Shown here: positions 1 to 6,774 of the stretch, in pieces | How positions within the stretch are numbered: position 1 is the first letter of the stretch | Layout: the number at the start of each line of letters is the position of its first letter | Assembly (NCBI GenBank): GCA_051877705.1 | Contig: JBJEJD010000139.1 | Coordinates: forward strand, 1 to 12,100 | Length of the DNA stretch: 12,100 nucleotides | From: Coprococcus_A sp051877705 | GTDB taxonomy: Bacteria > Bacillota > Clostridia > Lachnospirales > Lachnospiraceae | Direction: 5' to 3' | Translations under genes and position numbers: made by a program | Notes under the pieces: generated by a model | What the model was told of the DNA's origin: nothing | The model's input: the letters and a program-made list of their open reading frames with translations, nothing else | Database searches by the model: none

Positions 1-651
1 GACAGGATCCTGAAAGGGGTTTTGGACAAGGCGGGCCTGAAGCGGGAGGATATTTCACTGATCGTTTCCACAGGATACGGTCGCGTCAGTATTCCTTTTG
101 CTGATAAAAATGTGACGGAGATCAGCTGCCATGGCAGAGGCGCCCATTACTTTAATCCAAATGTGCGCACGATCCTGGATATTGGCGGGCAGGACAGCAA
201 GGCCATCCGCCTCAACGAAAACGGTGAGGTGGTGGATTTTGTCATGAATGATAAATGTGCTGCAGGAACAGGTCGTTTCCTGGAGATGATGGCGCGTACG
301 CTGGAGATGGACATCAGTGATATGGGGCCGGAATCTCTGAAGTGGAAAGAGGATATTGATATCAGCAGTATGTGTTCTGTATTTGCTGAGTCGGAGGTTA
401 TATCACTGATCGCATTAAATAAAGAAAAAGCAGATATTGCCCATGGCCTTCATAAGGCCATTGCCAATAAATCCTATTCTCTTATGAAGCGGGTGGGACT
501 TAATGAAGAGTATATGATGACAGGCGGTGTTGCCAAGAATCCGGGCGTTGTAAAAGCCATTGAGGATAAACTTGGAAGCAGACTGTTCATCTGTAAAGAG
601 CCGGAGATCGTTGGCGCTCTGGGGGCAGCATTGTTTGCACTGGACAGGTAA
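1..651 (+). CDS. Acyl-CoA dehydratase activase (HgdC/BcrAD/YjiL family), 5'-truncated by the window edge
   Basis: The frame is open from base 1, so the gene starts upstream; the TTG at 22 is probably internal. Family members are homodimeric ASKHA-fold ATPases that carry one [4Fe-4S] cluster between subunits and pass an electron, driven by ATP hydrolysis, to a 2-hydroxyacyl-CoA-dehydratase-type partner. Seen here: TGYGR near the start, the phosphate-binding stretch DIGGQDSK, NDKCAAGTGRF and SMCSVFAESEV, whose cysteines (codons at 256 and 373) fit the two cluster ligands, and a C-terminal MTGGVAKNPGV nucleotide-binding motif. Family length is about 250-260 residues, so roughly 40-50 N-terminal residues with the first glycine-rich motif are missing. 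No dehydratase subunit lies downstream; a partner could lie upstream, as in yjiM-yjiL pairs. The family call is firm; the substrate is unknown. Confidence 0.9.
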   Translation, partial: DRILKGVLDKAGLKREDISLIVSTGYGRVSIPFADKNVTEISCHGRGAHYFNPNVRTILDIGGQDSKAIRLNENGEVVDFVMNDKCAAGTGRFLEMMARTLEMDISDMGPESLKWKEDIDISSMCSVFAESEVISLIALNKEKADIAHGLHKAIANKSYSLMKRVGLNEEYMMTGGVAKNPGVVKAIEDKLGSRLFICKEPEIVGALGAALFALDR

Positions 652-689
652 AATGTAAACTGTTATCATGGAGTTAAAGGAGGGGCATA

Positions 690-1121
690 ATGATATATAC
701 GGCAGATACAAAAAAGGCATTGAAGCTGTGCTTCGAAGCGCATAAGGATCAGGTGGATAAAACAGGTATGCCCTATGTATTCCATCCCTTTCATTTGGCA
801 GAACAGATGAAGGATGAGGAATCTACCATAGTGGCTTTGCTTCATGATGTTGTGGAGGATACGGATTATACGCTGGAAGACCTGAAGGAAATGGGCTTTA
901 GCAAGGCAGTGATGGAAGCCCTGGCGCTCCTGACCCATGAGGAGGGCATTCCTTATATGGATTATATAGAGGCTTTGAAGGACAACCGGCTGGCTCGTAC
1001 AGTCAAACTGGCAGATCTGGCGCACAACAGCGATATAGCGAGGCTGGACAGCAGCAGTATGGATGCGCGTACGCTTGCAAGGCTGGATAAATACAGCAGG
1101 GCCCGGGAAATGCTGCTGTAG
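690..1121 (+). CDS. Stand-alone HD-domain hydrolase, SpoT/Mesh1-like (putative (p)ppGpp or related nucleotide hydrolase)
   Basis: This 143-residue protein consists of little more than the HD domain of RelA/SpoT proteins. Visible metal and catalytic residues are H32 (in YVFHPFHLA), H52-D53 with E56-D57 (ALLHDVVEDT), and D109 in KLADLAHN, which matches the family's KLADRxHN signature. No synthetase, TGS or ACT domain is present, so it resembles small alarmone hydrolases that remove the 3'-pyrophosphate from (p)ppGpp with Mn2+. The start is supported by AAAGGAGG a few bases upstream of the ATG. It sits 38 bases after the activase gene, probably in the same transcript, and is followed by a strong hairpin. 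Short HD proteins of this type may act on other nucleotides, so the (p)ppGpp substrate is inferred from family. Confidence 0.8.
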   Translation: MIYTADTKKALKLCFEAHKDQVDKTGMPYVFHPFHLAEQMKDEESTIVALLHDVVEDTDYTLEDLKEMGFSKAVMEALALLTHEEGIPYMDYIEALKDNRLARTVKLADLAHNSDIARLDSSSMDARTLARLDKYSRAREMLL

Positions 1122-1148
1122 GCATCGGATGAAACAGAGAAAAAATTG

Positions 1149-1190
1149 AGGAGTATCATTGAATCCAACTATTCAATGATACTCCTTTTG
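1149..1190 (+). terminator. Hairpin terminator after the HD gene, possibly bidirectional
   Basis: A perfect 16-bp inverted repeat (1149-1164 with 1171-1186) encloses a 6-base loop and is followed by TTTTG and further T-rich sequence. It begins 27 bases after the HD gene stop. On the opposite strand the same stem is followed by six T residues (the A run at 1140-1145), so it could also stop transcription arriving from the right on the minus strand. Confidence 0.85.
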
Positions 1191-1302
1191 TCTTTGGTTC
1201 TTTAAGCAGGCATCTTTTGTATGATTTTTCTTTTGTGTTTCAGAGAATCATCTTTGGTGTGCAGATGTTATCTTTAGTGCTTAAAGGCTTTATCTTTTGT
1301 AT
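1191..1302. repeat. Array of six short direct repeats, consensus TCTTTNGTNY
   Basis: Copies begin at 1191, 1213, 1229, 1251, 1271 and 1293, so start-to-start distances are 22, 16, 22, 20 and 22. Five of the six fall near two helical turns apart. Every copy keeps TCTTT, then any base, then GT. The spacers are unrelated to each other. The copies could be a cluster of protein-binding sites on DNA or repeated elements in an RNA; read on the minus strand the unit is RNACNAAAGA. An 8-bp inverted repeat (CTTTAAGC at 1200-1207, GCTTAAAG at 1279-1286) brackets most of the array. Confidence 0.65.
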
Positions 1303-1308
1303 GTTTGA

Positions 1309-1317
1309 ATTATAACA
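1309..1317 (-). promoter_or_regulatory. Possible minus-strand extended -10 promoter element
   Basis: The minus strand reads TGTTATAAT, a full consensus TATAAT with the TGN extension that can substitute for a -35. No good -35 occurs at 17 bases. The region is AT-rich, so chance matches are possible; the position relative to the repeat array and hairpin raises its value. Confidence 0.35.
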
Positions 1318-1458
1318 CAGAAAAAGAGACAAATCCAGTCAAAAAAGGTAACATGTCTATGCGAAAAATGTAAAATATATTGTAAAAAATATGACAAGAC
1401 AATTGTAAATTCTCGTTAATTATGATAAAACATATACGTTAATCTAAAGGTATATTTG
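1318..1458. other. AT-rich gene-free stretch upstream of the LacI-kinase promoter
   Basis: No gene is supported here. It holds three TGTAAA words (1369, 1381, 1404) and two copies of CGTTAAT (1414-1420 and 1437-1443), 23 bases apart and just upstream of the -35. These could be binding sites or an UP-like AT-rich element; low sequence complexity makes chance a fair explanation. Confidence 0.4.
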
Positions 1459-1487
1459 TTGACTTTGGCAGTAATATATGTTATATT
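1459..1487 (+). promoter_or_regulatory. Sigma-70-type promoter of the riboside operon
   Basis: TTGACT (1459-1464), a 17-base spacer and TATATT (1482-1487) give five of six consensus matches at each hexamer with ideal spacing. The start point would be near 1494, about 40 bases before the first codon of the LacI-kinase gene. It is the only strong + strand promoter seen before the six-gene run. Confidence 0.75.
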
Positions 1488-1490
1488 AAA

Positions 1491-1515
1491 GAAAATAATT
1501 TCCGAAACTATTTTC
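1491..1515. promoter_or_regulatory. Candidate operator: near-perfect 25-bp palindrome at the transcription start
   Basis: Centred on C1503, the left arm GAAAATA plus TTTC mirrors the right arm GAAA plus TATTTTC; 11 of 12 base pairs match (1498/1508 is the only mismatch). It lies directly after the -10 and just before the ribosome binding site, the classic place for a repressor to block initiation. The encoded LacI-family regulator is the obvious candidate ligand (autoregulation), although most LacI-family operators have an even-length CG centre rather than this odd centre. Confidence 0.5.
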
Positions 1516-1517
1516 CT

Positions 1518-1523
1518 AAGGAG
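1518..1523 (+). promoter_or_regulatory. Ribosome binding site that decides the LacI-kinase start
   Basis: AAGGAG is 9 bases from the ATG at 1533 but only 3 from the in-frame ATG at 1527. The normal spacing and the typical LacI N-terminus (MTIKEIA) both favour 1533. Confidence 0.65.
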
Positions 1524-1532
1524 CGGATGGGA

Positions 1533-3497
1533 ATGACGATTAAGGAAATTGCGGCACTGGCGAAGGTTTCTCCGGGAACAGTGTCCAAGGTGTTGAATAA
1601 TAAGGATGACAGTATCAGCGTGGAGACAAGGAAGAAGGTACTTCAAATCGCCAGAGAGCAGAATTACCGTCCTTATGCGGAGGCATTGGAATCGAAGGAT
1701 CGAAGGAGTTATCTTCTGGGAGTTTTGATTCCTGAAGGTGACAGAACAGCCAGAGATACACTGAGGCTTCTGGAAAGGAATTTCTCTGCCGGCGGTTATA
1801 GTATTGCGGCGGGCTTCTATGGTGATTCCGGTTCTTTAAATGCTCAGATCAGAAGAATGCGGTCCAGGAATGTGGATGCGCTGTTGGCAGTATCATCAGG
1901 CGACGAGGCGGATTATATTCTGAAGGGTATCCAGGAGGCGCTGCCTGTTTTTAAAATCGGCGGTATTCCTGCCGCAGAGCTGTCCTGTCTGCTGTTGGAG
2001 AATCCGGAGCTTCTCGGATATAAAGCGGCGGATTATCTGATCAGGCATGGACACAGAGATGTGGGGATCCTGGGGGTCAGTCAGGAACGGATGGATTGGG
2101 TCTGTAAAGGCTGTGCAAGGGCATTTTTTGAACAGGGACTTGTCTTTGATGAGACAAATGTCTGCTGTGATGAAGATGCGGCATCGGCGGCTCATCAGCG
2201 GGCACATGCTCTGATGAACCGCAATGTGACGGCGATCATCTGTGAGACGGCGGATATTGTAGGTGGTGTCTATCAGACCTGCATGCGCCATGGATTGCGT
2301 ATACCGGAGGACATGTCCGTCATCTGTCTGGAGGATAGTGAGCTGGCCCGTGTTCTGAAGCCGGGGATGTCGGCGGTGACACATCCGGCGGAGCAGGAAG
2401 CGGCTGCATGTGCGGCAGCAGTTTTGCGGTATCTTGAAGAGAAGGAGGATCTGCCGGAGGAACCGGTGAGTCCGGCCTATACAGTTGTTGAAAGAGAGAG
2501 TACGTCGGAGCCGGTGAGAGAATGCCTGTCCATGCAGTCGAAGGTACTGGTCATTGGAAGTATGAATATGGATGAGACCATCCATGTGAAGATACTGCCG
2601 GGTGACGGGGAGACGATTTTGTCTGACCGGAAGGTGGAGATGCCGGGCGGCAAGGGAGCCAACCAGGCTGTCGGTATTGCAAAGCTCGGCGGTACGGTCT
2701 ACGCCATGGGAAGGATCGGCAATGACATTGACGGGCGTAAAATTTATGCGGCATTGAAGGCCAGCGGTGTCATGACGGAAGGTATTTTGTTTGATGCCTG
2801 TCTCCCTACGGGCAAGGCGTATATACACGCGGCAGACAATGGAGAAGGTACTATTGTTGTCTATCCGGGTGCCAACGGTAATTTTACGGCAGAACAGATC
2901 GATACGTACCGATATCTGTTTGAAAGAGTAGGGTATTGTCTGCTGCCTGTAGAAATTATGGCGGAACCCATGATGCACGCACTCCGTGTGTGCAAGGAGT
3001 ACGGGGTGACAACAATTGTCAAGCCTGCACTGCAGACTGAGATTCCGGAGGACATGCTGTCATATATTGATTATCTGATTCCGAATGAGAAGGAACTGAA
3101 TAGAATCGTAACCGGCAGCGACAGCCGGGAGGAGAAGATGGACCGGCTTCTTGCAGCAGGTGTCGGACACGTCATCGTGACTCTTGGAAGCAGGGGATGC
3201 CATCTGAAGGATTCTGAGTATAATGTCCGAATGGATGCGCCGGATTTTGAGCCCGTAGATGTTACAGGAGCGGCGGATGCCTTTATCGCAGCTTTTACAG
3301 TTTGCCTGAATATGGGATATGATATCATTATGGCCATGTGCTATGCCTCCTATGCGGCCGGCATCAGTATTACACGGATGGGCGTTCAGCCGGCACTGGC
3401 TGAACGGATGATGATGGAGGTATATCAGGATGAAATACGCAGGCAGGTAATGCGTTTAAAGGCAGAGCAGCTGCATTTGAAGGAGGCATGTGAATGA
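1533..3497 (+). CDS. LacI-family transcriptional regulator fused to a PfkB/ribokinase-family domain
   Basis: The protein has 654 residues from the ATG at 1533 (656 from 1527). Residues 1-50 are a LacI helix-turn-helix and hinge (MTIKEIAALAKVSPGTVSKVLNN). Residues 58-328 are the periplasmic-binding-protein-like effector domain, ending in the usual VVERES tail. Residues 336-635 are a complete PfkB sugar-kinase fold: GSMNMD with N345 and D347, GGKGAN at 372-377, PNEKE at 517-521, and GAAD at 579-582 with the presumed catalytic D582. Compared with E. coli RbsK, the residue before the catalytic Asp is Ala rather than Gly, NPAPA is replaced by KPALQ (497-501), and QLE by PVE (472-474), so catalysis may be weak or lost. 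The frame is uninterrupted, so this is a real fusion. It is first in the operon and likely controls it, sensing a sugar or nucleoside in one or both ligand-binding domains. The last four bases overlap the next gene as ATGA. Confidence 0.9.
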   Translation: MTIKEIAALAKVSPGTVSKVLNNKDDSISVETRKKVLQIAREQNYRPYAEALESKDRRSYLLGVLIPEGDRTARDTLRLLERNFSAGGYSIAAGFYGDSGSLNAQIRRMRSRNVDALLAVSSGDEADYILKGIQEALPVFKIGGIPAAELSCLLLENPELLGYKAADYLIRHGHRDVGILGVSQERMDWVCKGCARAFFEQGLVFDETNVCCDEDAASAAHQRAHALMNRNVTAIICETADIVGGVYQTCMRHGLRIPEDMSVICLEDSELARVLKPGMSAVTHPAEQEAAACAAAVLRYLEEKEDLPEEPVSPAYTVVERESTSEPVRECLSMQSKVLVIGSMNMDETIHVKILPGDGETILSDRKVEMPGGKGANQAVGIAKLGGTVYAMGRIGNDIDGRKIYAALKASGVMTEGILFDACLPTGKAYIHAADNGEGTIVVYPGANGNFTAEQIDTYRYLFERVGYCLLPVEIMAEPMMHALRVCKEYGVTTIVKPALQTEIPEDMLSYIDYLIPNEKELNRIVTGSDSREEKMDRLLAAGVGHVIVTLGSRGCHLKDSEYNVRMDAPDFEPVDVTGAADAFIAAFTVCLNMGYDIIMAMCYASYAAGISITRMGVQPALAERMMMEVYQDEIRRQVMRLKAEQLHLKEACE

Positions 3498-4414
3498 AAA
3501 AAATACTGGTGGTGGGCAGTCTGAATATGGATATGGTGCTGGATGTGGACCATCATCCGCAGCCAGGGGAGACGATTCTGGGAAAGAATCTGACCTATAG
3601 CCCGGGGGGGAAAGGCGCCAATCAGGCTTTTGCTGTTGGCAGACTTGGCGGAGATGTCCGTATGATCGGATGTGTAGGCACAGACAGCAACGGGCAGGCG
3701 CTCATTGATAATCTGAGAAAGGCGGGGGTGGATACATCTGTTATCATTCCTGTGGCTGACAAACCAACGGGGCTGGCAGTGATATCGGTTGATGATGGCG
3801 GTGAGAATTGTATTATTGTCATTTCAGGAGCTAATTTTTGCCTGACGCCGGAACTGATCCGACAGCAGGAACAGGTGATTGCAGCGTGTGACTATATTAT
3901 GACTCAGCTGGAGACACCGGTGGATACGGTACTGGAACTGGCGAAAATGGCCCGGCAGTATGGTAAATGCATGATATTGGATCCTGCACCGGCAATGGCG
4001 GATCTGCCGGATGAATTGTTCTCTCTGATTGATATTATGAAACCCAATGAGACCGAGCTCCGGATACTGACCGGAATGAGGACGGATACGGATGAAGACA
4101 TAAGGAAAGCGGCGGCTGTGCTGCTGGAGAAGGGTGTATCAAAGGTAGTCGTTACGTTGGGAGATCGGGGCGCTGTGCTGGCGGACCATGAGGGTGTCAG
4201 ATTTTTTGAGGGTCAGAAGGTGGTGCCGGTGGATACCACTGCAGCCGGGGATACATTTACGGCTGCACTGGTCAATGGACTGGCGGAGGATATGACCATG
4301 GATGAGGCTATTTATTTTGCCAACAAAGTATCTTCAATCGTTGTTACCCGCGCGGGTGCGCAGACATCGATTCCAGATAAAGAGGAAGTAAGAGAAATTT
4401 TAAGGAGGAAATAG
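3494..4414 (+). CDS. rbsK: Ribokinase
   Basis: A 306-residue cytoplasmic PfkB-family kinase, the usual ribokinase length, that phosphorylates D-ribose to ribose 5-phosphate with ATP. Visible motifs are GSLNMD (N11, D13), GGKGANQA (38-45), QLE ending at E140, DPAPA (163-167), PNETE (184-188) and the catalytic DTTAAGDTF with D253, very close to E. coli RbsK (DTIAAGDTF). The C-terminal VTRAGAQTSIP also matches RbsK. AGGAGG lies 7 bases before the ATG, and the start overlaps the stop of the fusion gene, so translation is probably coupled. Unlike the fused kinase domain upstream, all motifs here look normal, so this is the likely working kinase of the pathway. A related pentose as substrate cannot be excluded. 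Confidence 0.88.
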   Translation: MKKILVVGSLNMDMVLDVDHHPQPGETILGKNLTYSPGGKGANQAFAVGRLGGDVRMIGCVGTDSNGQALIDNLRKAGVDTSVIIPVADKPTGLAVISVDDGGENCIIVISGANFCLTPELIRQQEQVIAACDYIMTQLETPVDTVLELAKMARQYGKCMILDPAPAMADLPDELFSLIDIMKPNETELRILTGMRTDTDEDIRKAAAVLLEKGVSKVVVTLGDRGAVLADHEGVRFFEGQKVVPVDTTAAGDTFTAALVNGLAEDMTMDEAIYFANKVSSIVVTRAGAQTSIPDKEEVREILRRK

Positions 4415-4417
4415 GAA

Positions 4418-5830
4418 ATGAAAAAGGTATTAGCTTTATTATGTGCAGCGGCACTGAGTGTCGGTATGCTGGCTGGATGCGGATCTTCGTCAGGCAGTCA
4501 GGGAGCCGGGACATCCGGTGGTGATAATGGACAGTCAGGAGAGGGCGGCAAGGTCGTTATGCTGGCCTGTGTGCCGGACGTGGCTGAGGAGCAGACGGCA
4601 TGGGAAGAGGTTGCAGCTGCTTTTCAGGAAGAGACAGGTATTGAGGTAGAACTGAGATTTCAGGGAACCTGGGATGAGATTCCGACACTGCTTCAGGAGT
4701 CAAGACTGGCCGGGGATCAGGTGGATATTGTCCGTGTGGGTATTGGCACCATCAGCTCCACACTGGGAGCAGCAGGCGGTGTTAAGGATCTGACAGAGCT
4801 GGCAGCTCCGCTGCTCGACCGTTATTCGGAAGGTATGACAGATCATTGCTATATCGGCGATCATCTGTGGGCACTGCCGTATTATGATGCATCTTCCTAT
4901 ATGTGTCTGTACAATAAGACTTTATTTGAGGAAATGGGCCTGCAGGCGCCGACCACATGGGATGAACTGCTGACAGTATCCCAGGCACTGTCTGAAAAAG
5001 ACGGCATGATGCCGATGATTTTCCAGGGCAAGGACGGCTGGGCATGGCCGATGATGTATACAGAGACCTACAATCAGGCAACAGGCAATAACGCGATTGC
5101 TGCTGTTGAATCTTTCCTGAAGGGTGAGACATCCTTTGTCTCCGATGCTTCTGTACAGGCTTTTGATCTGGTGAAAAAGTTTTATGATGATCAGGTGCTG
5201 ACCACAGCCAGTCTGGATACGGATGAGGAAGGTATGATTGCCACATTTGCCCAGGGCAAGGCAGGTATGCTGTTTGCAGGAACATGGGATTATGAGACGA
5301 TTAAGAATTCCTGTGATTTTGAGGTAGGAGCATTCGCTTTCCCTGTTATGGTAGAAGGTTCTCATGCAGAAAACGGTTATGGTGTGGGTGACTATGCACT
5401 GGCAGTGCCAAGCTTTGCATCCGATGATAATCTTGAAAATACCATGAGATTCCTGGAGTATATTACACGTCAGGAGAATGCACAGAAGATTCTTGGTACG
5501 TCTACGATGATTTATGAAGTACTTAAAGGGGTTTCCACAGAACCGGATGAGGTAACGGATTTCCTTAACAGCCAGATTGCTGACAATTCAGCAAAATATC
5601 TTGACTGGATCTGGCCGTCAGAGGTCAACGATGCCCTGAGTACAGCCATTGTTGCATCCATCAGCGGTGAGATGACAAGCGAAGAAGCTGCGGCATATGT
5701 ACAGAAGGCTTATGACACGGTTTGTGAAGAGCAGGATTATACATATGCATGGTGGGAGTCCTGGACGGAAGAACAGTGGGACAATGTGACACCGGCTGTT
5801 GTTCCTGATCTCTCCCAGTATATGAAATAA
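4418..5830 (+). CDS. ABC transporter solute-binding lipoprotein (CUT1, family 1)
   Basis: A 470-residue extracellular binding protein. It starts with a lipoprotein signal, MKKVLALL followed by a hydrophobic stretch and the lipobox LAGC with lipidated C21, then a Gly/Ser-rich linker to about residue 45. The mature part has the family-1 solute-binding fold (AWEEVAAAFQEETGIEVELRF near the start, and a DYALAVPSF segment). It is rich in Trp and Tyr, including YTYAWWESWTEEQW near the C-terminus, which suits stacking on a sugar ring. An AAGGAGG site precedes it, 9 bases from the ATG, and only 3 bases separate it from rbsK. With the two permeases downstream it forms an importer. Fold and length resemble sugar or glycoside binders, not the BMP-type nucleoside binders, so the ligand is probably a glycoside-like compound; the ligand itself is not readable. 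Confidence 0.88.
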   Translation: MKKVLALLCAAALSVGMLAGCGSSSGSQGAGTSGGDNGQSGEGGKVVMLACVPDVAEEQTAWEEVAAAFQEETGIEVELRFQGTWDEIPTLLQESRLAGDQVDIVRVGIGTISSTLGAAGGVKDLTELAAPLLDRYSEGMTDHCYIGDHLWALPYYDASSYMCLYNKTLFEEMGLQAPTTWDELLTVSQALSEKDGMMPMIFQGKDGWAWPMMYTETYNQATGNNAIAAVESFLKGETSFVSDASVQAFDLVKKFYDDQVLTTASLDTDEEGMIATFAQGKAGMLFAGTWDYETIKNSCDFEVGAFAFPVMVEGSHAENGYGVGDYALAVPSFASDDNLENTMRFLEYITRQENAQKILGTSTMIYEVLKGVSTEPDEVTDFLNSQIADNSAKYLDWIWPSEVNDALSTAIVASISGEMTSEEAAAYVQKAYDTVCEEQDYTYAWWESWTEEQWDNVTPAVVPDLSQYMK

Positions 5831-5840
5831 TATATTCTTT

Positions 5841-5860
5841 TGAGAAGCGTGACTGCTCTC
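5841..5860 (+). other. Possible short hairpin between the binding-protein and permease genes
   Basis: TGAGAAGC (5841-5848) can pair with GCTCTCA (5855-5861) with one bulged base, inside the 49-base gap. There is no T run, so it is not a terminator. Such intercistronic hairpins often protect the binding-protein mRNA and raise its level relative to the permeases. The stem is short and chance is possible. Confidence 0.25.
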
Positions 5861-5879
5861 ATGATAGGAGATATGGATA

Positions 5880-6761
5880 ATGAGAAAAAAGAAAATAGAT
5901 GCTTTCCCATATCTGATGTGCCTGGCTGCCCTGATCCTTTTTACCCTGTTTGTGGTACTTCCGTTTATTGTGGGCATCTATACAAGCTTCTTTAAGTGGG
6001 ACGGCTTCTCGGATATGAAATTTAATGGCTTTAAGAATTATCTTTATGTATTTAAGGATGATGTTTACTGGAAAGCCATCAGAAATACTTTTGTTTATGC
6101 GATTCTTGTTACAGTACTGAAAAATATTATTGCCTTTTTCCTGGCGTCCATACTGGTGAAAAAGTTCTTTGGCAGGACTTTGTTCAGAACGGCCATCTAT
6201 ATACCGGTTACTCTGTCTTATATTGTAATAGGTATTCTGTGGGTGTGGATCTATAATCCTACCTTTGGTCTTCTGAACAGCCTGCTGACGGGGCTGGGCC
6301 TGGATAGTCTGATCCTTGGCTGGCTCAGTGATGCCAAAGTAGCCTTATATTCGGTTATCGTCGTGGATGTCTGGAAATGGATCGGTTATCATATGGTCCT
6401 TTATATTGCGGGACTGCAGGGCGTCCCGAAGGATCTGTATGAGGCGGCTGAAATCGACGGGGCAGGAGCATTTGCGAAGCTGCGTTATGTGACGATTCCA
6501 ATGGTCAATGCCACCATCGTTATCAATGTACTCATGAGTATCACAGGTGCTTTTGTATCCAATTATGATATCGTTTATATCATGACGGATGGCGGACCTT
6601 ACCATAGTACAGAGGTTGCGTTAACGTACATTATGAAGACTGCCTTCACGGATTATAATTTTGGTAAAGCCAATGCCATGAGTGTGATTCTGTTCCTGAT
6701 GGTGCTGGTATTTGGATTTATCCAGCTGAAATTCATGTCCAAAGAAGATACATACGATTAA
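5880..6761 (+). CDS. ABC transporter permease, MalF/UgpA type
   Basis: A 293-residue inner-membrane protein with about six hydrophobic segments (roughly residues 9-35, 68-93, 104-125, 153-178, 208-233 and 266-286). The cytoplasmic EAA loop is plain: EAAEIDGAGAFAKLRYVTIP from residue 188 with the conserved Gly at 194, the contact site for the ATPase. AGGAG lies 9 bases before the ATG. It lacks the extra N-terminal segments of enteric MalF, as is usual for Gram-positive CUT1 permeases. It pairs with the next gene to form the channel for the solute captured by the upstream lipoprotein. No ATPase gene is present in the operon. Confidence 0.92.
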   Translation: MRKKKIDAFPYLMCLAALILFTLFVVLPFIVGIYTSFFKWDGFSDMKFNGFKNYLYVFKDDVYWKAIRNTFVYAILVTVLKNIIAFFLASILVKKFFGRTLFRTAIYIPVTLSYIVIGILWVWIYNPTFGLLNSLLTGLGLDSLILGWLSDAKVALYSVIVVDVWKWIGYHMVLYIAGLQGVPKDLYEAAEIDGAGAFAKLRYVTIPMVNATIVINVLMSITGAFVSNYDIVYIMTDGGPYHSTEVALTYIMKTAFTDYNFGKANAMSVILFLMVLVFGFIQLKFMSKEDTYD

Positions 6762-6766
6762 GGAGG
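6761..6766 (+). promoter_or_regulatory. Ribosome binding site of the second permease
   Basis: AGGAGG overlaps the last base of the previous stop codon. It is 8 bases from the ATG at 6775 and 5 from the in-frame GTG at 6772, which favours the ATG. Confidence 0.6.
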
Positions 6767-6774
6767 GCACAGTG

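Larger units (their letters stand above)
1140..1302 (-). ncRNA. Candidate minus-strand small RNA across the repeat array
   Basis: On the minus strand an extended -10, TGTTATAAT (plus bases 1309-1317), would place the start near 1302, exactly at the outermost repeat. The perfect 16-bp hairpin at 1149-1186 followed by a six-T run would end the transcript near 1140, giving an RNA of about 160 bases with six RNACNAAAGA elements, mostly outside helices. A TTGACT lies farther upstream but with a 22-base spacer, too long for a normal -35. There is no convincing reading frame with a ribosome binding site inside. The evidence is promoter, terminator and repeats only; expression is unproven. Confidence 0.35.

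Noticed and set aside
22..651. TTG at 22 as the true start of the activase
   Set aside because: The frame is open to base 1, no ribosome binding site lies at a good distance, and the protein would lack the conserved first phosphate motif; the gene is cut by the window edge.
1191..1302. CRISPR-like array
   Set aside because: The repeat unit is only about 10 bases, the spacers are 6-12 bases, and no cas gene is nearby.
1304..1458. Catabolite (CcpA cre) site before the operon
   Set aside because: Searching by eye for TG-N-AA-N-CG-type palindromes gave only partial matches such as the one near 1358; none is symmetrical enough to report.
1896..2978. A 360-codon open frame on the minus strand inside the LacI-kinase gene
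   Set aside because: It is antisense to a clearly conserved protein, has no ribosome binding site, and its translation shows no recognisable domain; it reflects the codon use of the real gene.
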